Positions 34,137 to 42,566 of a DNA stretch of 64,000 nt are shown one piece after another (the first letter of the stretch is position 1; every line of letters begins with the position of its first letter). A model generated the notes under the pieces. That model did not search any database and was not told the DNA's origin. It worked only from the letters and a program-made list of their open reading frames with translations. The stretch comes from Brucellaceae bacterium. Lineage in GTDB: Bacteria; Pseudomonadota; Alphaproteobacteria; Rhizobiales; Rhizobiaceae. The stretch lies in NCBI GenBank assembly GCA_020637755.1, contig JACKJW010000005.1:62001-126000 (forward strand). Direction: 5' to 3'. A program made the translations under genes and the position numbers.

Positions 34137-36725
34137 TCAGAGCGTGCGCGCCACCTGCTCCACGCGGAAGCATTCGATGACGTCGCCCTGGCGGATGTCT
34201 TCGTAATTCTCGAAGGCCATGCCGCATTCCTGGCCGCCCTGCACTTCGGAGACCTCGTCCTTGAAGCGCTTGAGCGTCTTGAGCTTGCCTTCGTGGATGA
34301 CCACGTTGTCGCGCAGCAGGCGCACGCCGTTGCCGCGTTCCACCTTGCCTTCCGTGACACGGCACCCGGCAACCTTGCCGACCTTGGTGATGTTGAACAC
34401 CTCCAGGATTTCGGCATAGCCGAGGAAGGTCTCGCGACGCTCCGGCGACAGCAGACCCGACATGGCCGCCTTCACGTCATCCACGAGGTTGTAGATGATG
34501 TTGTAGTAGCGGATCTCGATGCCCGACTGCTCGGCCGCCTCACGCGCCTGCTTGTTGGCACGCACGTTGAAGGCGATGATCGCGGCGTTGGAGGCCTCGG
34601 CCAGCGAAATGTCGGACTCGGTGATGGCGCCTGCACCCGAATGGATGATGCGGGCACGCACCTCGTCGGTGCCAAGCTTGTCGAGCGCGGCAGCAATGGC
34701 TTCCACCGAGCCCTGCACGTCGCCCTTGATGAGCAGCGGGAACTCGGCAATTTCCTTGGCCTGGGCCTGCGCCATCATCTGCTCCAGCGAGCCGCGCGAA
34801 CCGGCCTGGCGGGCAACCGCCTTCTCGCGCGCCTTGCGCTGGCGGTATTCGGAAATCTCGCGGGCCTTGGCCTCGTTCTCGACCACGTGGAACGTGTCGC
34901 CGGCTTGCGGCGTGCCCTGAAGGCCGAGGATTTCCACCGGCATGGCGGGACCGGCTTCCTTGAGCTGCTCGCCGCGATCGGTAACGAGGGCGCGCACGCG
35001 GCCCCATTCATTGCCGGCCACGAGGATGTCGCCTGTCCTGATGGTACCGTTCTGCACGAGCACCGTTGCGACCGGGCCACGACCCTTGTCGAGCTTGGCT
35101 TCCACCACGGCACCCTCGGCGGGGCGGTCGGGGTTGGCCTTGAGCTCAAGCACTTCCGACTGGAGGAGGATGGCTTCCAGCAGGCCGTCGAGGTTGGTGC
35201 CCTTGAGCGCGGAAACTTCCACGTCCATGGTTTCGCCGCCCATGGATTCCACGAAGACCTCGTGCTGGAGAAGCTGGGTGCGCACCTTCTGGGCGTCGGC
35301 CGCCGGCTTGTCGATCTTGTTGATCGCCACGATGATCGGCACACCGGCCGCCTTGGCGTGGTTGATGGACTCGATCGTCTGCGGCATCACGCTGTCATCT
35401 GCCGCCACCACCAGGATGGCGATGTCGGTGATGTTGGCGCCGCGGGCGCGCATGGCGGTAAAGGCTGCGTGGCCCGGCGTGTCGATGAAGGTGATCTTCT
35501 GGCCGTTCTTCTCGACCTGATAGGCACCGATGTGCTGGGTGATGCCGCCAGCTTCGCCGGAGACCACATTGGCATTGCGGATTGCATCAAGCAGCGAGGT
35601 CTTGCCGTGGTCGACGTGGCCCATGATGGTGACGACCGGCGGGCGCGACTTCAGGTCGGCCGCCTTGTCCTCGACATTCATGATCGCGTCCTCGACGTCG
35701 GACTCAGAGACGCGCTTGACCGTGTGACCGAATTCCGAGGCAATCAGCTCGGCGGTGTCCGCATCGATGATGTCGCCGGGCTTGATCATCTGGCCCTGCT
35801 TCATCATGAACTTGACGACGTCGACGGCACGCTCGGCCATGCGCTGGGCCAGTTCCTGCACGGAGATCGTCTCCGGCAACACGACCTCGCGGATAATCTT
35901 CTCGCGCGGTTCCTGAACCAGGGAACGCTTGAACTTTTCCTGCCGGCGGCGCATCGACGACAGCGAGCGGCCGCGGCTTTCACCGTCCTCGTTGAGGGCA
36001 CGGTTGAGCGTCAGCTTGCCGGAACGGCGGCCTTCGTCGCCCTTGGTGCGGGCGGGCGGACGCGGGGCGGCAGCCTCGGGCTTGACCGGACCGCCGCGCT
36101 TCACGCCGCCACGGCCCTTGTCGTCTTCGCCTTCGTCCTCGGCTTCGGCGCGCGCGGCCTTGACCGGCTTGGCGGCTTCGGCTTCCGGCGCGCGCTTCAC
36201 GCGGCCCTTTTCCTCAGCCACCTGGGCGGCTTCCGCCTCAACCTGAAGGCGGCGGGCCTCTTCGGCAGCGGCCTTCTCGGCCTCGGCACGTTCCCTGGCG
36301 CGGCGGGCATCTTCCTCGGCGCGGCGGCGCGCGTCTTCCTCGGCGCGGGCGCGATCTTCCGCCTCGCGTTCGCGGGCATCTTCCAGCGCACGGCGGCGGG
36401 CGTCCATTTCCGAGTTGGAGAGGTCGGACGCCACAGACGGGGCGGACGGACGCGGCTGGGGCGCAGCCGGGCGCGGCGCTTCCGGCGCGCGAGCAACCGG
36501 TGCCGCGGGCTGGGCAGCCGCCGGGCGGGCGGGCGGTGCCTCGGGTGCGCGCTCCGACGGGATGGAGAACTTGCGCTTCTTCGTCTCGACGACAACAGCC
36601 TTGGAGCGGCCGTGGCTGAAGTTCTGCCGCACCGTTCCCTGCTCGTTGCCGGACCGCTTCAGCGTCAACGTCTTCTTCGTCGGCACGTGAAGGGTCTTGT
36701 CGTCACCAGATTTGCTATCGCTCAT
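34137..36725 (-). CDS. infB: Translation initiation factor IF-2
   Basis: This 862-residue GTPase places fMet-tRNA on the 30S subunit. It has a long charged, Ala/Pro/Arg/Glu-rich N-terminal region (about residues 60-250), then an IF2-N domain and the G domain with VVTIMGHVDHGKTSLLDAIR (G1), FIDTPGHAAFTAMRARG (G3) and AINKIDKPAAD (G4), followed by beta-barrel and C2 domains. Its ATG overlaps the ylxR stop (ATGA). Confidence 0.97.
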   Translation of the reverse strand: MSDSKSGDDKTLHVPTKKTLTLKRSGNEQGTVRQNFSHGRSKAVVVETKKRKFSIPSERAPEAPPARPAAAQPAAPVARAPEAPRPAAPQPRPSAPSVASDLSNSEMDARRRALEDAREREAEDRARAEEDARRRAEEDARRARERAEAEKAAAEEARRLQVEAEAAQVAEEKGRVKRAPEAEAAKPVKAARAEAEDEGEDDKGRGGVKRGGPVKPEAAAPRPPARTKGDEGRRSGKLTLNRALNEDGESRGRSLSSMRRRQEKFKRSLVQEPREKIIREVVLPETISVQELAQRMAERAVDVVKFMMKQGQMIKPGDIIDADTAELIASEFGHTVKRVSESDVEDAIMNVEDKAADLKSRPPVVTIMGHVDHGKTSLLDAIRNANVVSGEAGGITQHIGAYQVEKNGQKITFIDTPGHAAFTAMRARGANITDIAILVVAADDSVMPQTIESINHAKAAGVPIIVAINKIDKPAADAQKVRTQLLQHEVFVESMGGETMDVEVSALKGTNLDGLLEAILLQSEVLELKANPDRPAEGAVVEAKLDKGRGPVATVLVQNGTIRTGDILVAGNEWGRVRALVTDRGEQLKEAGPAMPVEILGLQGTPQAGDTFHVVENEAKAREISEYRQRKAREKAVARQAGSRGSLEQMMAQAQAKEIAEFPLLIKGDVQGSVEAIAAALDKLGTDEVRARIIHSGAGAITESDISLAEASNAAIIAFNVRANKQAREAAEQSGIEIRYYNIIYNLVDDVKAAMSGLLSPERRETFLGYAEILEVFNITKVGKVAGCRVTEGKVERGNGVRLLRDNVVIHEGKLKTLKRFKDEVSEVQGGQECGMAFENYEDIRQGDVIECFRVEQVARTL

Positions 36726-37375
36726 TCCACATCCTTCGCGGCAGCCGCCGCATTGGTTTTGACGGCAGCGGCCGCATCCATATCCGTTCCGGGATTTCCC
36801 CGGTAGTTGCGCAATGCAACAACGCGCTTGAGTGCGGCCTTGCCGGCATCCCCGCCGAGCACGGCTGCATGTATCACATTTAGCCCCCCCAATGCCAAAC
36901 CCAATTCGGCATGGGAGAAGAGTTTGAAGGCTTCTATAGCGGGACCGCCCGCATATTCAACCGCCCTGCGCGCCTGATCGAGCTTGCGCTCGCCATCGGG
37001 CGCGGCCTCCAGCGCATGCAGCAGGGCTGCCGCCTCACCGCTGCGCACGGCGATGTCGCACTTGGACGAGCCGGTGACGACCTGCCCCGCCTTGCGGGCG
37101 AGACCGAGCGAACCCAGCGCATCGCGCGCCATCAGCGTATCCACCAGCGCCCCCAGTTCCGGATCAGCAATGACCTCGGCCTTGAGCGCTCGGCGGAACA
37201 GCTTCTTCTTCACCGCCTTGTCCACATGGGCGCGGGTGGCGGTGACCCAGCAACCGCGGCCGGGGAGCTTGTGCTTGAGATCGGGCACGACGGACATGTC
37301 CGGACCCGCGACGAAGCGGATCAGGCCGGTTGAATCACCCGTGGCGCGGGTGACGATGCATGTCCTGTCGGCCAT
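36722..37375 (-). CDS. ylxR: YlxR/L7Ae-like RNA-binding protein of the nusA operon
   Basis: This 217-residue protein starts at 37375 (MADRTCIVTRATGD). The first ~80 residues form the YlxR domain (LIRFVAGPD...KLPGRGCWVTA). The second half resembles the ribosomal L7Ae fold (LGLARKAGQVVTGSSKCDIA and later AFKLFSHAELGLALGG). Such two-domain proteins are usual between nusA and infB in Alphaproteobacteria. The role is RNA binding and perhaps transcription control, and is not well defined. Confidence 0.88.
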   Translation of the reverse strand: MADRTCIVTRATGDSTGLIRFVAGPDMSVVPDLKHKLPGRGCWVTATRAHVDKAVKKKLFRRALKAEVIADPELGALVDTLMARDALGSLGLARKAGQVVTGSSKCDIAVRSGEAAALLHALEAAPDGERKLDQARRAVEYAGGPAIEAFKLFSHAELGLALGGLNVIHAAVLGGDAGKAALKRVVALRNYRGNPGTDMDAAAAVKTNAAAAAKDVE

Positions 37376-37412
37376 GTCCTTCAAACACGTCTCCTGGTGC
37401 GCGGACCATGGA

Positions 37413-39026
37413 TCAGGCTTCCGCCTGATCCTGGGCCCCTTCAGCGGCTTCTGCGTCTTCGCCGCCCTGGGCGAGGTCTTCCTCGGTGACCCAACCAACC
37501 ATGAGGCGGGCGGCCATGATCATTTCCTCGGCCTCCGCATGGGTGGTGCCGAAGGGCGTGAACACGCCGTCATGCACCGTCGTCTGGCCGTCCTTGCGCT
37601 CCTTCCAGCCGACGAGATCGTCAGCCGCATAGCCGGCGAAGTCCTCGACGGTCTTCACGCCATCCTCGCCGACGGCAGCCATCATGGCGGTCGTCATGCC
37701 CGGCACGGAGCGCAGTTCATCCTCGACGCCAAGCGCGCGGCGCTTCTCGTCCAGTTCGGCCTCGATGGCTTCCAGATGGTCGCGGGCGCGGTTCTGGATT
37801 TCCTGAGCCGTTTCCTCGTCGAAACCGTCGATGGAAGCGATCTCGTCGAGATCGACATAGGCGACTTCCTCGACCGAGGTGAAGCCTTCGGAGGCCAGCA
37901 CCTGGCCGACCATCTCGTCGACGTTGAGGGCGTCCATGAAGAGGTTGGAGCGCTCGACGAATTCCTGCTGGCGGCGGGAAGACTCTTCCTCTTCCGTTAG
38001 GATGTCGATGTCCCAGCCGGTCAGTTGCGAAGCAAGGCGAACGTTCTGGCCGCGGCGGCCGATGGCGAGGCTCAGCTGCTCGTCCGGCACCACAACTTCG
38101 ATGCGCTCGGCATCCTCGTCCAGCACCACCTTGGCGACTTCCGCCGGCTGCAGCGCGTTGACGATGAAGGAGGCCGGATCGGGCGACCACGGGATGATGT
38201 CGATCTTTTCGCCCTGAAGCTCACCGACCACCGCCTGAACGCGGCTGCCACGCATGCCGACGCAGGCGCCGACCGGATCGATGGAGGAATCGCGGCTGAT
38301 GACGGCGATCTTGGCGCGCGAACCGGGGTCACGGGCGACCGACTTGATCTCGATGACGCCATCATAGATTTCCGGCACTTCCATCTGGAAGAGCTTGGCC
38401 ATGAACTGCGGATGCGAGCGCGACAGGAAAATCTGCGGGCCGCGCGGCTCGCGGCGCACGTCATGCACATAGGCGCGGACACGGTCGCCATACTTGTAGA
38501 TTTCGCGGGGGATCAGCTCGTCGCGGCGGATGATGGCTTCACCACGGCCGAGATCCACGATCACGTTGCCGTATTCCACGCGCTTGACGGTGCCGTTGAC
38601 GATCTCGCCGATACGGCCCTTGTATTCGTCGAACTGGCGGTCGCGCTCGGCTTCGCGCACCTTCTGCACGATGACCTGCTTGGCGGACTGGGCGGCGATG
38701 CGGCCAAAATCCATCGGCGGAAGCTGCTCGCCGATCTGGTCGCCCACCTCGGCATCGGCGTTGCGGGCCTTGGCGTCGGCCAGCGAAATCTGCGTGGCGT
38801 AGTCCTCGACATGCTCGACGACATCCATCAGGCGCTGGAGCTTCATCTCGCCGGTGTTCGGGTTGATGTCGACGCGGATGTTGGTGTCCTGGCCGTAGCG
38901 CGAGCGGGCGGCCTTGCCGATGGCATCGGCCATGGCCTGGATCACGATCTGCTTGTCGATGGACTTTTCGCGCGCGACCGCATCGGCGATCTGGATGAGC
39001 TCAAGCCTGTTTGCACTGATTGCCAT
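37413..39026 (-). CDS. nusA: Transcription termination/antitermination factor NusA
   Basis: This 537-residue RNA-polymerase-binding factor has an N-terminal domain (MAISANRLELIQIADAVARE), an S1 domain (GTVKRVEYGNVIVDLGRGEA), two KH domains (GACVGMRGSRVQAVVGELQG and LSLAIGRRGQNVRLASQLTG) and a C-terminal helix-hairpin-helix extension with an acidic end. The start is at 39026. It sits between rimP and ylxR in the standard operon. Confidence 0.96.
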   Translation of the reverse strand: MAISANRLELIQIADAVAREKSIDKQIVIQAMADAIGKAARSRYGQDTNIRVDINPNTGEMKLQRLMDVVEHVEDYATQISLADAKARNADAEVGDQIGEQLPPMDFGRIAAQSAKQVIVQKVREAERDRQFDEYKGRIGEIVNGTVKRVEYGNVIVDLGRGEAIIRRDELIPREIYKYGDRVRAYVHDVRREPRGPQIFLSRSHPQFMAKLFQMEVPEIYDGVIEIKSVARDPGSRAKIAVISRDSSIDPVGACVGMRGSRVQAVVGELQGEKIDIIPWSPDPASFIVNALQPAEVAKVVLDEDAERIEVVVPDEQLSLAIGRRGQNVRLASQLTGWDIDILTEEEESSRRQQEFVERSNLFMDALNVDEMVGQVLASEGFTSVEEVAYVDLDEIASIDGFDEETAQEIQNRARDHLEAIEAELDEKRRALGVEDELRSVPGMTTAMMAAVGEDGVKTVEDFAGYAADDLVGWKERKDGQTTVHDGVFTPFGTTHAEAEEMIMAARLMVGWVTEEDLAQGGEDAEAAEGAQDQAEA

Positions 39027-39082
39027 GGCATTCTCCCTTGGAAGGGCCGGACGGCATTGCCGCGACCGGTCCCCGGATCGGT

Positions 39083-39700
39083 TCAATCCTCGTTGTCGTC
39101 ACCGGCGGCGGCGGTATCATCCGCGCCGCGATTCTTCTTGGCGGCCTTGCGGGCCTTGCGATCCTTCTGCAGGGCATCGCGGATGAGGTCGTCGGTCAGC
39201 ACCAGACGAGCGTCATCCACGGCATCGAAGGGGATTTCGACTTCCGGCCCGTCGCCGTAGCTCGCCTGGTCGCGTATCAGCGTGAAGCTGTCCTGCCCCA
39301 CCGACGCGATGGTGCCGCGGAAGCGCTTGCGGTCGCCGACCAGCACCGCCGTCTCCACCTTGACCAGATGGCCTTCCCAGGCGGCAAAATCCGACTTGCG
39401 CACCATGGGCCGGTCGATGCCCGGAGAGGAGATTTCCAGATGGTAGGCGCCATCCACCGGATCATCCACATCGAGGGCCGGCGAGACCGCGCGGCTGATC
39501 TCCTCGCAATCCTCGACGGTAATCGTGCCATCGGGGCGCTCGGCCATGATCTGCAGCGTCAGGCCGTTCTGACCGGTCAGGCGCACACGGACGAGACGAA
39601 AGCCGAGCGCCACGATGACCGGCTCCACGATGGCGGCAATGCGGGCGTCAACGCCCGTCTCCGTCACGATGCGCGGTTCATTGCCGGTTTCGGCCTGCAT
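39083..39700 (-). CDS. rimP: Ribosome maturation factor RimP
   Basis: This 205-residue protein aids 30S assembly. VALGFRLVRVRLTGQNGLTL and YHLEISSPGIDRPMVRKSDF are the family signatures, and a Lys-rich then acidic tail follows (KARKAAKKNRGADD). The start at 39700 (MQAETGNEP) is the most likely; longer starts run into the terminator-like hairpin upstream. It heads the rimP-nusA-ylxR-infB-rbfA-truB series. Confidence 0.93.
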   Translation of the reverse strand: MQAETGNEPRIVTETGVDARIAAIVEPVIVALGFRLVRVRLTGQNGLTLQIMAERPDGTITVEDCEEISRAVSPALDVDDPVDGAYHLEISSPGIDRPMVRKSDFAAWEGHLVKVETAVLVGDRKRFRGTIASVGQDSFTLIRDQASYGDGPEVEIPFDAVDDARLVLTDDLIRDALQKDRKARKAAKKNRGADDTAAAGDDNED

Positions 39701-39750
39701 GTCCGTCAAATGGCTCACTCCGATGGCGGCCGAACCGAGCGTCAGGAAAC

Positions 39751-39786
39751 AAAAAAGAGCGGGACCGGCTGGACCCACCCTCGCTC
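39751..39786 (-). terminator. Terminator between trmB and rimP
   Basis: On the minus strand an outer GAGCG/CGCTC stem with an inner GGTCC-type stem is followed by TTTTTT. It closes the metK-trmB transcript upstream of rimP. Confidence 0.8.
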
Positions 39787-39863
39787 ATACGACCAAGAAT
39801 TTGACGGCGGTATAGTCCGGAATCGTCAGGAATGCAAGTGCATGCACACAGGCCGTGCGCGTA

Positions 39864-40562
39864 TCACACGCGCACAAACGTCAGATAGGCTGGCGTCCGG
39901 CCTTCGCGGATCGCCTTGGCCTCGTAGCGGGTGCCGGGCCAGGCCTCGTAGGGCGTCTCCCAGTCTTCCGGACCGGCGGCCTGCCAGTCGAATGCGGGGT
40001 GGGCACGGCAGTGCTGCAGCGTCCAGTTCACATAGGTGTCGATGTCGGAGGCGAAGCGGAATCTGGCGCCCGGCTTCAGCACGCGGGCAAAGCGGTCAAG
40101 ATTGACCGGGCTGACGAAACGGCGCTTCCAGTGGCGCTTTTTCGGCCAAGGGTCGGGATAAAAGAGGTCGATGCCATCGAGCGAGGCTTGCGGCAGCCAG
40201 TCAAGGACGCGGGTGGCGTCGTCATTGTAAAGGCGAAGGTTTGCGCGTGGTTCCTGCTCCAGCGCCATGGTCATCTTGGCCATGCCGTTCACGAAAGGCT
40301 CCACGCCGATGAAGCCGGTGGCGGGGAACCGGGCGGTTTCGTGCAGCAGGTGCTCGCCGCCGCCGAAGCCGATTTCCATTCGTACGCCATCGACCGGCGC
40401 ATCGAACAGTGTCATCAAATCGGAAGGCGCTGGCGAAGCGAGATCAAGGTTCAGCCGGCCGAGGATGGAATCGAGGCTGGCGGACTGGCGGGAACGCAGG
40501 GTCTTGCCGTGGCGGCGCCCGTAAAAGGCCTCCGTCGACCGGCTTCTGCGCTTCCCCGTCAT
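39864..40562 (-). CDS. trmB: tRNA (guanine-N7)-methyltransferase
   Basis: This 232-residue SAM-dependent enzyme methylates G46 of tRNA. The SAM motif is VRMEIGFGGGEHLLHETARF, and the family motif LFYPDPWPKKRHWKRRFVSP is complete. It begins 7 bases after the metK stop and so belongs to the same transcript as metK. Confidence 0.96.
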   Translation of the reverse strand: MTGKRRSRSTEAFYGRRHGKTLRSRQSASLDSILGRLNLDLASPAPSDLMTLFDAPVDGVRMEIGFGGGEHLLHETARFPATGFIGVEPFVNGMAKMTMALEQEPRANLRLYNDDATRVLDWLPQASLDGIDLFYPDPWPKKRHWKRRFVSPVNLDRFARVLKPGARFRFASDIDTYVNWTLQHCRAHPAFDWQAAGPEDWETPYEAWPGTRYEAKAIREGRTPAYLTFVRV

Positions 40563-40569
40563 TGCCCTG

Positions 40570-41817
40570 TCAGGCCGCAGCCTTGACCGCAGCCTTCAGC
40601 GCCTTGACGAGATCGGTCTTCTCCCAGGAGAAGGAGCCGTCGCGCCCTGCCTTGCGGCCGAAGTGACCGTAAGCGGACGTCTTGGCGTAGATCGGCTTGT
40701 TCAGGTCGAGATGCTTGCGGATGCCGGTCGGCGACAGGTCCATCACCTCGCCGATGGCCTTTTCCAGCACAGCCTCGTCAACCGAGCCGGTGCCGTGCGT
40801 GTCAACATAGATGGACAGCGGCTGGGCGACGCCGATGGCGTAGGAGAGCTGGATGGTGCAACGGTCGGCGAGACCGGCGGCCACCACGTTCTTGGCGAGG
40901 TAGCGCGCGGCATAGGCGGCCGAACGGTCCACCTTGGTGGTGTCCTTGCCGGAAAAGGCGCCACCGCCATGGGGCGCGGCACCGCCGTAGGTGTCCACGA
41001 TGATCTTGCGGCCGGTCAGGCCGGCATCGCCATCCGGGCCGCCAATGACGAACTTGCCGGTCGGGTTGATATACCAGTTGCAATCCTCAGCGATCTTCAG
41101 GTCGCCGAGCGCTTCGCGGATGAACGGTTCGACGACCTTGCGGACCTTCTTGGAATCCCACGAGGCATCGAGATGCTGGGTGGAGAGAACAATGGCAGTT
41201 GCCTCAACCGGCTTGCCGTTTTCGTAGCGCACGGTCACCTGGCTCTTGGCATCGGGGCCGAGCTTGCCGGCATCGCCCTCGCCCTTGTGGCGGGCAGCGG
41301 CGAGCAGTTCAAGGATCTTGTGGCTGTAATAGATCGGAGCGGGCATCAGGTCGGGCGTCTCGTTGCAGGCGTAACCAAACATGATGCCCTGGTCGCCCGC
41401 GCCTTCCTCGCCCTGCTTGTCGGCAGCACTGTCGACGCCCTGCGCGATGTCGGCGGACTGGCTGTGCAGCAGCACGTCGATCTTTGCGGTCTTCCAGTGG
41501 AAACCGTCCTGCTCGTAGCCGATGTCGCGGATGGCACGGCGGGCGGCGGACTTGAACTTCGACGGGTTGATGACGTCGTGGCCGTTCTTGTCCTTTTTCA
41601 TCAGCGAAGCGGGAAGACGGACTTCACCGGCGATCACGACACGGTTGGTGGTGGTCAGCGTCTCGCAGGCGATACGCACGTTCCACGGGTCCACGCCGGT
41701 CTTGCGCGCTTCCTTGTAGACCAGATCGACGATCTCGTCGGAGATGCGGTCGCACACCTTGTCAGGATGGCCCTCGGAGACGGATTCGCTGGTGAAGATG
41801 TAGTTCGCACGTGCCAT
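40570..41817 (-). CDS. metK: S-adenosylmethionine synthetase
   Basis: This 415-residue enzyme makes SAM from methionine and ATP. Motifs are FTSESVSEGHPDKVCDRISD, GAGDQGIMFGYACNE and the phosphate loop GGAAPHGGGAFSGKDTTKVD. The start at 41817 (MARANYIFTSES) is chosen; the frame upstream runs through the leader. The ~190-base leader holds palindromes but no SAM riboswitch that I recognise. Confidence 0.97.
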   Translation of the reverse strand: MARANYIFTSESVSEGHPDKVCDRISDEIVDLVYKEARKTGVDPWNVRIACETLTTTNRVVIAGEVRLPASLMKKDKNGHDVINPSKFKSAARRAIRDIGYEQDGFHWKTAKIDVLLHSQSADIAQGVDSAADKQGEEGAGDQGIMFGYACNETPDLMPAPIYYSHKILELLAAARHKGEGDAGKLGPDAKSQVTVRYENGKPVEATAIVLSTQHLDASWDSKKVRKVVEPFIREALGDLKIAEDCNWYINPTGKFVIGGPDGDAGLTGRKIIVDTYGGAAPHGGGAFSGKDTTKVDRSAAYAARYLAKNVVAAGLADRCTIQLSYAIGVAQPLSIYVDTHGTGSVDEAVLEKAIGEVMDLSPTGIRKHLDLNKPIYAKTSAYGHFGRKAGRDGSFSWEKTDLVKALKAAVKAAA

Positions 41818-41840
41818 TGGCCGGGTTCCCCGCTTGCACA

Positions 41841-41858
41841 GCGCGGATCGATCCGCGC
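41841..41858. promoter_or_regulatory. Perfect 18-base palindrome in the metK leader
   Basis: GCGCGGATCGATCCGCGC lies 23 bases upstream of the metK start. It could be an operator or an RNA hairpin near the ribosome-binding site. A second small palindrome, TTGCACTGCAA, lies at 41923-41933. Confidence 0.4.
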
Positions 41859-41974
41859 CAATCAAAGTCGGCGAGGTTGTGCCAACCGGCCAAGGATTCG
41901 TCAACCATTGCAAGCGCACTTTTTGCACTGCAACAGGTCAAGACTCCCGAAACATGTACGAAAGCCACAGGAGG

Positions 41975-41999
41975 TGCCGGACCGGACACCGGTCCGGCA
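41975..41999 (-). terminator. Hairpin after the XRE regulator
   Basis: A 9-bp stem TGCCGGACC / GGTCCGGCA with a 7-base loop sits 9 bases past the regulator's stop. There is no T-run, so termination is uncertain. Confidence 0.4.
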
Positions 42000-42007
42000 G
42001 ATAGTCC

Positions 42008-42424
42008 TCAGGCCTCGTCGCCGTCGCCCAACGACTTGACAAGGTCGATCACCTTGCGGCGGACCTTGGGGTCGTTGATCCTGACAAAGGCCCTGTTGAG
42101 CTGGAGCCCTTCGGCGGAATTCAGGAAGTCCACCACATAAGAGGTGGAACTGTCTTCCGCCAGGCCACCGGCTGCCACGGCATCCTGCCCCGGCGCATCC
42201 TCGAAAAAGAAGGACACCGGAACCTGGAGAACCGAGGCGATGGCCTGCAGGCGGCTTGCCCCGACACGGTTGGTGCCTTTTTCATATTTCTGGATTTGCT
42301 GGAACGTGATGCCAAGGGCTTCTCCGAGCTTTTCCTGGCTCATGCCGAGCATGTTGCGGCGCAGCCGGACGCGGCTGCCTACGTGTATGTCGATCGGGTT
42401 CGGTTTTTTCTTGTTTTCTGTCAT
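42008..42424 (-). CDS. XRE-family transcriptional regulator
   Basis: This 138-residue protein has an N-terminal helix-turn-helix domain (IDIHVGSRVRLRRNMLGMSQ, EKLGEALGITFQQIQKYEKG, TNRVGASRLQAIASVL) and a C-terminal part with AFVRINDPKVRRKVIDLVKS. This Cro/CI-like regulator sits between lnt and metK in many Rhizobiales. Its targets are unknown; the metK leader just downstream is one candidate. The start at 42424 has GAGGGA upstream. Confidence 0.88.
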   Translation of the reverse strand: MTENKKKPNPIDIHVGSRVRLRRNMLGMSQEKLGEALGITFQQIQKYEKGTNRVGASRLQAIASVLQVPVSFFFEDAPGQDAVAAGGLAEDSSTSYVVDFLNSAEGLQLNRAFVRINDPKVRRKVIDLVKSLGDGDEA

Positions 42425-42566
42425 CTTTCCCTCGCCGTTGTATCCCGGCTTTGCGGTTGTGGTTTCCCGACCGGTCAGCCGATGCATCCTCCATTGCCCC
42501 ATGGAATGAACACACGACTTCGCGACCAGTCAGAAGTTGCAATATGAGCCTTCGCCCTTCGGCCTG

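Noticed and set aside
34293..36806. 837-codon open frame on the plus strand
   Set aside because: It is antisense to infB; low-complexity Gly/Leu/His/Arg composition and no motifs.
41818..42007. SAM riboswitch upstream of metK
   Set aside because: I compared the leader by eye with SAM-II and SAM/SAH consensus features and found no convincing match. A covariance search would settle it.
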